Assembly: GCF_000383235.1 (NCBI RefSeq) | Contig: NZ_KB910931.1 | Location: 41,995 to 105,994, forward strand | From: Bacillus sp. 123MFChir2 | GTDB taxonomy: Bacteria; Bacillota; Bacilli; Bacillales; Bacillaceae_G | Direction: 5' to 3' | DNA: 64,000 nt | Shown here: positions 48,123-56,275 of the stretch, piece by piece | How the letters are laid out: every line of letters begins with the position of its first letter | Numbering within the stretch: the stretch's first letter is position 1 | Position numbers and translations under genes: made by a program | Notes under the pieces: generated by a model | What the model was told of the DNA's origin: nothing | Databases searched by the model: none | Seen by the model: the letters and a program-made list of their open reading frames with translations, nothing else

Positions 48123-50044
48123 TGGGATTCCTCCTCTCCCAGTAATACTCCAAATAGTCCCGCCAGTTCCTCCTTCCAAACTTCTTCTAGGGATATTTCA
48201 AATACGTAGGGCCGCATTCCATTTTGTTTTAATGTCTGTTCAGCAGATTGTAATATTTCTTCTTGTGTTATGTTTTCACAAGAAGAAATAGAAAAATGTA
48301 ATGGCAGTTTATCTTGTAATAAAACTGATGAAGTCTCTAGTACTTGTGATGCGTGGCAATCATCACAATTTTGCGCTTCTGTAAGTGCCTGTTGTAATGC
48401 TTTGCGTAACGCTATTGTTTTATTTAACCCTACACTTCCATACCAGCGATTATTCGTATGAATCCAAATCACAGGGAAGTTAAAAATATCCTCTCCTAAA
48501 GCGATTGTAGGTGTTCCTTGCAATGTAGTAAGTGCTTGCAAATAAAAGCTGCAGCGTTCATCCTCTACTACATCTAATTTTAGCGTGAAAACAGAAATTT
48601 TTTGTTTTATTTGTCTCTTACGAAATTCTTCATCCAAACATTTTTGTAATCCCCTAGACACACATTCTGCGATCGTATCCCCAGCTCCAAATCCTATAAA
48701 TTGCTCATGTTCAGAAAGCATTGCACTCGCAATTCGCGATATATAGGCCTCAACTCCGGTTAATCCAGCTTCATACCTTGCTTCCATATGGGTCAAACCT
48801 GTACAAATCATATCTGGCAATAATTCAGCAGGGCCTTCTGACAGCGGATCAACTGTTTGAATGCGACATTGAGCCAATGGCAGTTGTTTTAAGTCATCTG
48901 CTTCCCAAATATGAAAAATCCCTGCTTCTTTTGATACAAGGGAATTCAAATTCAGAGTAGCTTCATTCCTTTCATTTTCACTTGATCTCTGTTTGTCTCT
49001 CGTATTGAAATCTTGAATCCATCTGATTTCCATCTTCTCAGTTACTAAAGGATGAGGTAAAAAGGAATGCCAGTTTCCTTCTAACGTTTCGGAATCCAAC
49101 AGAAAAAATTGATTTGTTTGCGTATGTTTCGTTATATCTGTAACCTTTTTGAACAGTTCAAATACAATTACATTTGCTAACATTGCTTCCGTTGTAGAAG
49201 AAAAAGTGTGTTCCCCTGAAGTTTTAGAAAATACAGACTTGTGTAAACGTCGCCAAGCTGATTCCCAGCAAGCATCATTTTCTGGGTGTACGAGTGGCCC
49301 AGCTAATCCGACCCCTTGCTTAGATATAGCAGGGATGAAAATCTTTTTTTCTTCTTTACAAATAGCATGAAGAGTTTTTAATTCCTCTATGTCTTCTCCT
49401 TGTGATATATACAAAATCGCCTGAAATGGCTGCACCGCATCTTTCAAACCATGTCTTTTTTCTTTTTGCAAAAAAATTTCTTCAATCGCCACTTCAGGAT
49501 CTGTTTTTTGTGCATGTGCTATTAATTCTTTTAATCTTCTTTTATTCGTTCGAACGGAATCAGTAATTAGCATCTGAAATTGTGGTAATCCCGATTCAAG
49601 TAACGCAGAAACTAGGGAAACAAAAAAAGAACCAGAACCAACAACTAATACTTTCGTTTGGCGATAAGATTGAAAACGATATGCACCTGAAACGCCGAGG
49701 TTATCTAAAAATTCAATTTGAGATGCGTATTTTTTTAGAATATGTTCTGATAATTGGTGTGGATGATCTTGACTTATGTCTGTTGCAAATTCATTTTGGT
49801 ACAGTATTTCTGCTATTTCAAATACTCGCTTTCGATATAACTCAGGTAAGCCATCTGTCAAATTCTCTAATGTATTTTCCCCATTAAACATCGGCACCAG
49901 TTTTTCAATCCATTGATTGATTGATTTTCCTTCCATACGGAATGAACTGGCATTATTTCTAAAATACACTTCTCCTTTTGGATTAGAAAGAAAAAAAGTA
50001 TCTCGTTTCATTTTCAAACGCGTAGAAGAGTTTAATTTTGTCAT
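48119..50044 (-). CDS. TOMM E1/ThiF-like maturation protein with leader-binding domain
   Basis: 641 residues. The N-terminus (about 1-90) resembles a PqqD-like RiPP recognition element (MEGKSINQWIEKLVPMFNG), which binds the precursor leader. A Rossmann-like E1 region follows (TKVLVVGSGSFFVSLVSAL near residue 130). The C-terminal part has a YcaO-like partial fold (GFGAGDTIAECVSRGLQK) but lacks a clear ATP site. This is the cluster-specific thiazole-containing bacteriocin maturation protein that presents the precursor to the YcaO enzyme. GGAGGAG precedes ATG 50044. First gene of the modification operon. Confidence 0.85.
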   Translation of the reverse strand: MTKLNSSTRLKMKRDTFFLSNPKGEVYFRNNASSFRMEGKSINQWIEKLVPMFNGENTLENLTDGLPELYRKRVFEIAEILYQNEFATDISQDHPHQLSEHILKKYASQIEFLDNLGVSGAYRFQSYRQTKVLVVGSGSFFVSLVSALLESGLPQFQMLITDSVRTNKRRLKELIAHAQKTDPEVAIEEIFLQKEKRHGLKDAVQPFQAILYISQGEDIEELKTLHAICKEEKKIFIPAISKQGVGLAGPLVHPENDACWESAWRRLHKSVFSKTSGEHTFSSTTEAMLANVIVFELFKKVTDITKHTQTNQFFLLDSETLEGNWHSFLPHPLVTEKMEIRWIQDFNTRDKQRSSENERNEATLNLNSLVSKEAGIFHIWEADDLKQLPLAQCRIQTVDPLSEGPAELLPDMICTGLTHMEARYEAGLTGVEAYISRIASAMLSEHEQFIGFGAGDTIAECVSRGLQKCLDEEFRKRQIKQKISVFTLKLDVVEDERCSFYLQALTTLQGTPTIALGEDIFNFPVIWIHTNNRWYGSVGLNKTIALRKALQQALTEAQNCDDCHASQVLETSSVLLQDKLPLHFSISSCENITQEEILQSAEQTLKQNGMRPYVFEISLEEVWKEELAGLFGVLLGEEESQ

Positions 50045-50149
50045 TGTACTCCTCCTTCACTGTTCATTGCATTAAACTGTCATCATAACAATTTTATGTA
50101 TCCTATTTTTTCTTATGTCAAACGGAAAAAAGAAGAGTGGTTAATCATA

Positions 50150-50203
50150 CTTAAAGAAAAGTGTCTCTACAATAAAAATCATGTAGAAACACTTTTCTTT
50201 AAG
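50150..50203 (-). terminator. Long hairpin between TOMM precursor and modification operon
   Basis: 22-bp arms 50150-50171 / 50182-50203 with one mismatch. In the minus-strand direction it follows the precursor stop (50229) and precedes the maturation genes, so it probably limits read-through and lets the precursor be made in excess. Confidence 0.8.
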
Positions 50204-50228
50204 TAAAGGTTCAATTAAAAAATTGGGA

Positions 50229-50522
50229 TTAAATAATCCATATTCCGTCCCACCAAAATCCAGCACCACCACAGCCTCCGCAACCACCACAACCGCCACA
50301 GCCAAGGCATCCAAAGCATCCAAAGCAACGGAATCCGCCGCAACGTCCGAACCCTCCACAACGACCACCACAACCACCACAGCGGCCACAACCGCCGCAA
50401 CGACGAGTATAGTCTTCTTCAATATAGTATGGAGAAGGAGTTTGACTATCCCAGTACACAACATTTCCAGTCTGATAATCATTTAAATTTAACGTTTGAA
50501 GTTCTTGTTGAAAATTATTCAT
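50229..50522 (-). CDS. Heterocycloanthracin-type TOMM precursor peptide
   Basis: 97 residues from ATG 50522, GGAGG 8 bases upstream; the longer frame's extra 13 residues precede that site. The leader is about 37 residues (MNNFQQELQTLNLNDYQTGN, then an acidic/aromatic part ending EEDYTRR). The core has 13 cysteines spaced every 3-4 residues, mostly CGG, with interruptions (GRC, GGFGRC, FRCFGCFGCLGC) and a hydrophobic tail FWWDGIWII. Each Cys can be converted to a thiazole by the YcaO/SagB pair downstream. The product would be a linear polyazole bacteriocin or signal. Leader cleavage site unknown; no protease is adjacent. Confidence 0.9.
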   Translation of the reverse strand: MNNFQQELQTLNLNDYQTGNVVYWDSQTPSPYYIEEDYTRRCGGCGRCGGCGGRCGGFGRCGGFRCFGCFGCLGCGGCGGCGGCGGAGFWWDGIWII

Positions 50523-50548
50523 TTCATAACCTCCATGTATATACTTTG

Positions 50549-50572
50549 CAAGTCGTAACAAAAAACGACTTG
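50549..50572 (-). repeat. Inverted repeat in the precursor 5' leader
   Basis: 8-bp perfect arms 50549-50556 / 50565-50572 27 bases upstream of the precursor ATG, within an element containing two copies of gtaacaaaa. Possible operator or mRNA stabilising stem. Confidence 0.5.
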
Positions 50573-50711
50573 TAACAAAAGAGACGATAGACCAGTTTGA
50601 ATTGCACTCCCCAACAAAGTATGACCTAGAATTAAGTATTGTGACTTGTTCAAATGCCTAATTTAGAATTATGTAATTTCACGTATGCTCTTCTAGCTTT
50701 TATACAAAGAA

Positions 50712-50734
50712 AAAACACACCCTATGTGTGTTTT
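50712..50734 (-). terminator. Terminator of GNAT gene
   Basis: 9-bp stem 50712-50720 / 50726-50734 with A-run on the left (U-run in minus transcript). Confidence 0.75.
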
Positions 50735-50739
50735 CAAAT

Positions 50740-51171
50740 TTATAATTTCATTAACAATGTTTTTATATCATATTGCCCTAAGCACCAATTATATTTATCT
50801 TTAACCTGTTTAGGAACCGCAGTTAAATCTACTACTTCTTGAAATCCATGTTTACTATAAAAAGGTTTTAAATGTTCAAATGGAATGCAATATACATTTT
50901 GAATTTGAAGTTTCCGAGCTTCTTTAATTAGAAATGCAACGATGCTATTAGCGATTTTCTTTCCTCTATAGTCTTCTAACGTATATATTCCGCCCATTTC
51001 AAAGCTATATTCATTGATTTTTACTAATCTTCCTAAGCCAGCCTTTTGGCTATTAAAATATGCAATTGCAATCTCTTCATTTTCTAAATGTGATGGTACA
51101 AAATCAACCCTTTCGTATTGAAAATTAACCCATTGTAAATCATCAAGTTTTGCCTTTTCTATATGTAACAT
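50740..51171 (-). CDS. GNAT N-acetyltransferase
   Basis: 143 residues from ATG 51171, chosen because GGAGG lies 9 bases upstream. Acetyl-CoA loop LEDYRGKKIANSIVAFLIKE near residue 70 (RGKKIA variant of RGxGIG) and a C-terminal FYSKHGFQEVVDL segment. Acceptor unknown. It lies just upstream of the TOMM precursor region on the same strand but is separated by its own terminator, so a role in TOMM modification or immunity is only a possibility. Confidence 0.82.
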   Translation of the reverse strand: MLHIEKAKLDDLQWVNFQYERVDFVPSHLENEEIAIAYFNSQKAGLGRLVKINEYSFEMGGIYTLEDYRGKKIANSIVAFLIKEARKLQIQNVYCIPFEHLKPFYSKHGFQEVVDLTAVPKQVKDKYNWCLGQYDIKTLLMKL

Positions 51172-51216
51172 TAAATTGGCCTCCATTTGATAATTTTTTA
51201 TGATTTAAACATAAAT

Positions 51217-51247
51217 TCCCCCAAAGTTTATAGAACACTTTGGGGGA
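51217..51247 (-). terminator. Terminator of MFS exporter gene
   Basis: 11-bp perfect GC-rich stem 51217-51227 / 51237-51247 immediately after the MFS stop, reading on the minus strand. Confidence 0.8.
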
Positions 51248-51252
51248 GTATT

Positions 51253-52476
51253 TTATTCTATATTTCGATTTATTTTATGGTGCGCAGTAACACCCACCTC
51301 AACTTTTTTTATTGGCAGAAACGTTCCAATACATGCAATACATGCACAAACTGCAAATACAAATGGTAATGACTTAACGGCTACGAATGATAGTGTTCCG
51401 AAAATAATAAGGTCTAATATCGAATCTAAAACAGACAATAACGAAATCGTTGTTGCACGCACATGAGACGGAATTATGTCATTACTAAGCTGCGAGTATA
51501 TCGGATAACGAATTGCACGTACGAAGCGTAAAATAAAGAACGCTCCTAATACAACCCACAATGTATCTCCAAAAAATGTTGATAATAGTAAACCACTAAC
51601 AGCTAACCCTCCTGTTACATTCATTAACATTGTACGTGAGAATCTACTAGTAAGCCATCCAATTGATATCGAAGAAAAGTATCCAAGGATAGCAGCTAAA
51701 GCATACATAATGCCAATCGCAAATACAGGAAGGCCTGCGTTCGTAAACAATGGTTGGTTAAAAGCGTCATATACTGCACTTGCTGGAATAAAAACAAGCG
51801 AGACGTTTAGAAACATAATAAGTAATTGTGGTGCTTTACGAATAACCCGTATTCCTTCAATTATTTGTGAAAAAGATTCTTCTCGGTAAGATGGTCGATT
51901 CTTTGGACTTTTGATGAAAAATAGCAAAACAAGTTCTACCAAATGAAATACAATTCCAAGAACAATTAAAAGTGTAAACTGTTCTTCTCGTAAATCTTTT
52001 GCAAAATACGAACCGAAAATGACAGCGATTAACATGGAAATAAAGCCTGCTGATTGGATTTTCCCCATTGCTTGATCCATTAAATGTTGCTCATTGTTTT
52101 CTTTTAATGATTCATAAATTAGCGCTTCATCTGCACCGGAGAAAAATGTAACTGACAAACCGTTCAATAAACTATAGACACAAAATAACCATAGATTATC
52201 TGCAAATAATAAGATAGAAATACTGACAGTTTTTATGATCGATCCTGTCAAAAATGATAACTTTGCACCGAATCGATCCGCATAAACACCTGCTGGGATT
52301 TCCCCAATAAGTACTGCCACACTCCAACACATCATAACAATAAAGATATTTGCTGCCGTTAAGCCTTTTTCCATATAAAAAAGAGTCATTACGGGCTGTA
52401 AAAAACTAATCGTCCCAAAAAATTGTACCCAAAATAAAATTGAAATATTATGCGTTGCGATTGTTTGTTTCTTCAA
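51253..52476 (-). CDS. MFS transporter with upstream leader peptide
   Basis: 407 residues from TTG 52476 with AGGAG upstream. Twelve hydrophobic helices; motif A AGVYADRFGAKLS near residue 62. The sequence resembles drug-efflux MFS proteins of Bacillus. A strongly translated 18-codon leader gene (52543-52599) and complementary segments that can pair with the MFS Shine-Dalgarno lie in the ~120-bp 5' region, a layout typical of antibiotic-inducible attenuation. Substrate unknown; a macrolide-like or translation-targeting drug would fit the regulation. Confidence 0.82.
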   Translation of the reverse strand: MKKQTIATHNISILFWVQFFGTISFLQPVMTLFYMEKGLTAANIFIVMMCWSVAVLIGEIPAGVYADRFGAKLSFLTGSIIKTVSISILLFADNLWLFCVYSLLNGLSVTFFSGADEALIYESLKENNEQHLMDQAMGKIQSAGFISMLIAVIFGSYFAKDLREEQFTLLIVLGIVFHLVELVLLFFIKSPKNRPSYREESFSQIIEGIRVIRKAPQLLIMFLNVSLVFIPASAVYDAFNQPLFTNAGLPVFAIGIMYALAAILGYFSSISIGWLTSRFSRTMLMNVTGGLAVSGLLLSTFFGDTLWVVLGAFFILRFVRAIRYPIYSQLSNDIIPSHVRATTISLLSVLDSILDLIIFGTLSFVAVKSLPFVFAVCACIACIGTFLPIKKVEVGVTAHHKINRNIE

Positions 52477-52481
52477 TTGTT

Positions 52482-52566
52482 CTCCTACTTTCCGTTATTC
52501 ATTTTTCATAATGGATTTAGGAAGCAGGAGTGTTATATTACGTTAGTTGATATTCACTCCTCTTCC
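52482..52566 (-). promoter_or_regulatory. Attenuator-like alternative stems before MFS gene
   Basis: In the minus-strand RNA the segment from 52532 to 52520 (cactcctgcttcc) can pair with ggaagaggagtg inside the leader gene (52566-52555). It can also pair with ggaaagtaggag (52493-52482), which holds the MFS Shine-Dalgarno. The two pairings are mutually exclusive. A promoter with -10 TATAAT at 52635-52630 lies just upstream of the leader gene. Confidence 0.6.
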
Positions 52567-52599
52567 TACGCTTGAAAATGTTTGTAGTGTTTTTTGCAT
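52543..52599 (-). CDS. 18-residue leader peptide of MFS exporter
   Basis: ATG 52599 is preceded by GGAGGAAATAAC, one of the strongest ribosome sites in the window. The peptide is MQKTLQTFSSVGRGVNIN. Its length, position 67 bases before the MFS start and the overlap of its last codons with an attenuator stem point to a regulatory uORF in which ribosome stalling changes RNA folding. There is no sign that the peptide itself has another function. Confidence 0.65.
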   Translation of the reverse strand: MQKTLQTFSSVGRGVNIN

Positions 52600-52764
52600 G
52601 TTATTTCCTCCTTCAATGTAGATAGATTTATTATAACAATTTTCTTAATATTAAAGAAACGTTTTTTAAAAAAATGATAAGATTGTAGGAACGTGTAAAG
52701 TAGTATATAATAAAATACAATAAATGATTATTTTAGGTATTCCTAAAATAAAGGAGCGATACAT

Positions 52765-52869
52765 ATGAACATTACTATTTATTTTGGAAGCCATGAAGAT
52801 CAAGAAGTACGTACAATGGATTGCCATTTAGATGTCGAAGATGCTGAAGAAATTGCATCTATTTCTTAA
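52765..52869 (+). CDS. Small acidic protein (34 residues)
   Basis: ATG 52765 with AAGGAGCG upstream. Acidic sequence (GSHEDQEVRTMDCHLDVEDA) with one cysteine. No family recognised. It is followed by a strong terminator (52919-52941) that supports it as an expressed gene. Confidence 0.6.
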   Translation: MNITIYFGSHEDQEVRTMDCHLDVEDAEEIASIS

Positions 52870-52918
52870 TATAAATATACATAATATTATGGGGAAGTTC
52901 TCTTCCCTATTCTTTATT

Positions 52919-52941
52919 AAGATGCCTTTTTAAGGCATCTT
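52919..52941 (+). terminator. Terminator of the 34-residue gene
   Basis: 10-bp perfect stem 52919-52928 / 52932-52941 followed by a T-run. Confidence 0.85.
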
Positions 52942-52967
52942 TTTTGTTTATTTTTGAGGAGAAAACA

Positions 52968-53019
52968 TTTACTTTTTAACGAATAAATAGTACAATATAA
53001 ATATAAGAACAAATGTTCG
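52968..53019 (+). promoter_or_regulatory. SigA promoter with LexA (SOS) operator
   Basis: -35 TTTACT (52968-52973), 17-bp spacer, -10 TACAAT (52991-52996). Ten bases downstream lies AGAACAAATGTTCG (53006-53019), matching 13 of 14 positions of the Bacillus LexA/DinR box CGAACRNRYGTTYG. The operator would sit over the transcription start. Confidence 0.7.
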
Positions 53020-53069
53020 TTTTGTATCTCATTCTCCTTTGGGATAGATACTAGGAAGGATGGATTTCA

Positions 53070-53774
53070 TTGGCTCTAAATAAACGCAGAGGAAGAAAAA
53101 AGCATACTCCGACTATATCAAATACAGGCTTTATTGGCTCTGTGTTTATCGATACATTAGAACTACAAAAAAAATCGTATTACTTTTCTCGCAAACGACT
53201 GCACATTGCGCATCATGTATTAGATGGTCTTGCACAAGCAACAAGTTCTCTTTTCGCTGAACATCATGTTTCTGCTTACTTATCGTGTGTGTATCTACAT
53301 AAACAAAAGAAAATTGGATTTGTTCTTTCGACGAAACCTTTTAAAGAAGCTGAAGGTGTTGCATATTTTAAAAATTATTTAATTGAAAAGAACTTTTATA
53401 ACGGAAAGATTGAAGAAGAAAATTATCAAGAAATTTTTAACACTGGTTTTATTGGTGTTGTTTTTGCAGATTTATCAAGCATTGATCGTTTTAATTTTGA
53501 TTTTGAAATGACTCTTTTATCGAAGTTAATGAAAGACATGATTATTCCAGTTAAAGAGTTATTTTTACGTAATAAAATTCCAGCATACATTTCTACTGTC
53601 AATTTGGAAGATCAACAAAAATTAGGATTTGTTTTATCTGTAAAGCCATACGATGAACGTGCTGAAGCTAATTTGTATTTTGAAATGTATTTGAGAGAAC
53701 GTGGTTTATATATTGGTGATGAAGAAGATGATATTGATAAGATTGTCATTCGAAAAAAAGTTGAGATATTATAG
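53070..53774 (+). CDS. Internally duplicated protein of unknown function, probable SOS gene
   Basis: 234 residues from TTG 53070, after AGGAAGGATGG. The protein is two copies of one ~105-residue unit: NTGFIGSVFIDTLE ... FVLSTKPF ... YLIEKNFYNG and NTGFIGVVFADLSS ... FVLSVKPY ... YLRERGLYIG. It is mixed alpha/beta and soluble, with a basic N-terminal tail (NKRRGRKKH). No known family recognised. A LexA box overlaps its promoter, suggesting induction by DNA damage. A bidirectional terminator follows (stem 53773-53790 / 53798-53815). Confidence 0.75.
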   Translation: MALNKRRGRKKHTPTISNTGFIGSVFIDTLELQKKSYYFSRKRLHIAHHVLDGLAQATSSLFAEHHVSAYLSCVYLHKQKKIGFVLSTKPFKEAEGVAYFKNYLIEKNFYNGKIEEENYQEIFNTGFIGVVFADLSSIDRFNFDFEMTLLSKLMKDMIIPVKELFLRNKIPAYISTVNLEDQQKLGFVLSVKPYDERAEANLYFEMYLRERGLYIGDEEDDIDKIVIRKKVEIL

Positions 53775-53815
53775 CAAAAAGGATGGTTAATATATAATTA
53801 GCCATCCTTTTTGCT
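53773..53815. terminator. Bidirectional terminator
   Basis: 18-bp arms 53773-53790 / 53798-53815 with one G-T pair and A/T runs, between convergent genes. Confidence 0.85.
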
Positions 53816-53819
53816 TAAA

Positions 53820-54326
53820 CTATTTAAAGTTTTCATTTTCTAATACTACAACATCTTCATTTGTTAATCTTCCAGCTTGTTTTGTATATTCTACAAGCCG
53901 GATAATATTATCACAGGCTTGCTTTGCACCGAAAACTAATAATGGCACACCAATAAAATCAATTTTTAATCTTCTCGAAAATAAACCACCGATCGTCATC
54001 GCAAATGGTACAGTTGGTGATGTATTAGAAAACACAATTTTTTCGTGGTTTTGATACTTATCTTGTAATAATATACTCAAATTTTTTAAAGCTGGAACCA
54101 CAACTTTAGATGCACCATGACCGACTGTATAAACAGGATCTCCGTTTTCATCTCGTCCGTGAAAAATAATTTTCCCCATATCGGAAGTTTTTAGTTTATT
54201 AAAATAATCAACGTTTAATATTTCGTCTTTTGTAAGTTTCCGATCCGTTGGTAGTTTTTTTAAATGATATGCTGCCGCTAATGAAGTTGTATGTGTCCCG
54301 CCATAATCAGTATAAATATAAATCAT
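53820..54326 (-). CDS. DUF3189 family protein
   Basis: 168 residues from ATG 54326 (AAAGGA upstream; adjacent ATG 54329 is equally possible). N-terminus MIYIYTDYGGTHTTSLAAAYHL and later IIFHGRDENGDPVYTVGHG are typical of DUF3189, a sporulation-associated family of unknown biochemistry in Firmicutes. It is soluble. Monocistronic. Confidence 0.8.
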   Translation of the reverse strand: MIYIYTDYGGTHTTSLAAAYHLKKLPTDRKLTKDEILNVDYFNKLKTSDMGKIIFHGRDENGDPVYTVGHGASKVVVPALKNLSILLQDKYQNHEKIVFSNTSPTVPFAMTIGGLFSRRLKIDFIGVPLLVFGAKQACDNIIRLVEYTKQAGRLTNEDVVVLENENFK

Positions 54327-54547
54327 CATATCATCCTTTAAATTAAAGTACATGATTACTAGTATGACCATTTATTCACGTTCTAATCTAAAAGGAAGGT
54401 ATATCGGATTTATAAGCGGTGAACAATTTAAGCTGTGTGAGTTTCAACTATGTAAAAGTAACCGGCACTCATTTTTTTCTCTATTTTTTACCGTTACATG
54501 AAGTAGGGATATGCTCTGTATGCCTCTAATACATGTCTGTTTTTCCA

Positions 54548-56275
54548 TTAAGAAGTTTGAGTAATTGGTATGTAGATTTTCACTGAAGTTCCTACTCCAA
54601 CCTTACTCTTTATATGGATTTTTCCTTGATGACGTTCAATAATTTTATAGCTAATCATTAAACCAATACCTGTTCCTTTTTCTTTCGTGCTATAAAAAGG
54701 TTCTCCAAGTTTTATAATTCTTTCTTCTGGAATACCAATTCCCTCATCTGAAACACAAATCATGACCTCATTGTCGCTTGTTTTCTTAGCAGTAATTATG
54801 ATGTCTCCTCCATTTGGCATTGCTTCAATTGAATTTTGTAAAACGTTTATAAATACTTGCTTTAACTGTTTTTCGCAACAATCAATATATAAACAGTTAG
54901 GGTCTGATTGGAATGTGATATGAATATTTGTCATAATTGCTTTTGTGTTAATTAACGACACAACATTTTCTAATATAAAAGAAAGATTTTTGTTTTCAAA
55001 AGAGGGAATTTCAGGTTTTGCAATTGATAAAAACTCATGAATAATAGATTCAATTCGCTCAATTTCAGAAAGCATCAGTGGGAAGTATTCTGTATCACTT
55101 TTCATTTGTAATAATTGTATAAATCCTTTAATAACAGTTAAAGGATTGCGTACTTCATGTGCAACGCCGGCAGCAAGTTGACTGACTGCAGCTAATGTGT
55201 CTGATTTATTTAATAGTTCGGCTGTCTTCTTTTGTTCTGTAATATCACGAACAATAACCATAATTTTATCTGTTAAAAGCGGTAAACATCGAGCTTCAAA
55301 ATAATATTTACTATCGTGCATTGCTAAGGAGTAGTCTACAATTTCTATGGAACTATTTTGTTGTACTTTAACAATTGCGTTGTGTAACTGATCGGCAACA
55401 TCTGAAGGTAAAACATCTTGAAACTTTTTGCCCATAAATTCTTCAATTGGGACATAAAACTTTGAGGAAGAACCAGCTTTATAATCAACAATTGTTCCAT
55501 CAAAATTAGTTAAAAAACATAAATCTGGTAGCGCTTTAAAAATCAATTCTAATTCTGACGATTTTTGTGTGAGTTCTTCTTCAATCTTCTTTCGATGCGT
55601 AATGTCGATACCAATTGCCCAGTGGCTATATCCAGGGATGGGGAATTCATCTGATAAGTTTGACCATATTATTGTTTTTTGATCCCCGTTTTTACAAGTA
55701 AGTGTCATTTCCCAGTCTCGAAAGTTTTTACCACGTGCCGAGAACTCATTTAGCAGTTGAATACGATATTTATCATCAGGATAAAGGTGTTCTAATGCGC
55801 GAGGATTGTTTACAATTTCAGCTGTGCTGTAACCTGTTACTAGTTCGCACTCCCGGTTCCATATAACAATATTTCCTTCTTCATCACATGCATCAACCAT
55901 GGCAGGCATGTTTTGTAAAATGGTATATAATTTTTTAGCAGGTATCGATTGAATCTCCTGAATTTGTTGCAATTTATTCGTTCCGATATTGATCATAAGT
56001 GTTGCAAGAGATTGAAAATATATTCTGCAGGAATCAATACGGTTTTGAGGAGAACAAATGATGAAATTTCCAATCGTATGTTCATTAATGATAATTGGAA
56101 CACGGATTTTTGTATGTAAATGTATATCATTGGATTCTGTGCCGTAATGGAATAATATCTCTTGATTGGAATCAAGAAGCTGATGTGAAATATTTGTTAA
56201 AGAATAAAATTGTTCTGCTATTTTTTTTATTTCTTCAATATCAATAAGTTCTGTAAGCCGATACATATCCGCCAA
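54548..56275 (-). CDS. Orphan sensor histidine kinase with PAS domains
   Basis: 575 residues. Residues ~1-100 resemble a PocR-type sensory domain (uncertain). Two PAS domains follow (VDACDEEGNIVIWN and PDLCFLTNFDGTIVDY). The kinase core has the H-box AAGVAHEVRNPLTVIKGF near residue 370, N-box NVLQNSIEAMPNGG, G1 DEGIGIP and G2 GTGIGLMIS. No transmembrane segments, so it is cytosolic. No response regulator gene adjoins it; such orphan PAS kinases in this group often feed the Spo0F phosphorelay. GGAG-like purines precede ATG 56275. Confidence 0.88.
   Translation of the reverse strand: MADMYRLTELIDIEEIKKIAEQFYSLTNISHQLLDSNQEILFHYGTESNDIHLHTKIRVPIIINEHTIGNFIICSPQNRIDSCRIYFQSLATLMINIGTNKLQQIQEIQSIPAKKLYTILQNMPAMVDACDEEGNIVIWNRECELVTGYSTAEIVNNPRALEHLYPDDKYRIQLLNEFSARGKNFRDWEMTLTCKNGDQKTIIWSNLSDEFPIPGYSHWAIGIDITHRKKIEEELTQKSSELELIFKALPDLCFLTNFDGTIVDYKAGSSSKFYVPIEEFMGKKFQDVLPSDVADQLHNAIVKVQQNSSIEIVDYSLAMHDSKYYFEARCLPLLTDKIMVIVRDITEQKKTAELLNKSDTLAAVSQLAAGVAHEVRNPLTVIKGFIQLLQMKSDTEYFPLMLSEIERIESIIHEFLSIAKPEIPSFENKNLSFILENVVSLINTKAIMTNIHITFQSDPNCLYIDCCEKQLKQVFINVLQNSIEAMPNGGDIIITAKKTSDNEVMICVSDEGIGIPEERIIKLGEPFYSTKEKGTGIGLMISYKIIERHQGKIHIKSKVGVGTSVKIYIPITQTS

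Noticed and set aside
50230-50400. Tandem DNA repeat or CRISPR-like array
   Set aside because: The repetition is explained by CGG codon repeats in the precursor core; there are no spacers.
50141-50486. Long valine-rich, tryptophan-rich and threonine/alanine-rich frames over the TOMM precursor
   Set aside because: They are other-frame or opposite-strand readings of the Cys-Gly repeat codons; only the frame with leader, ribosome site and CGG core is a gene.
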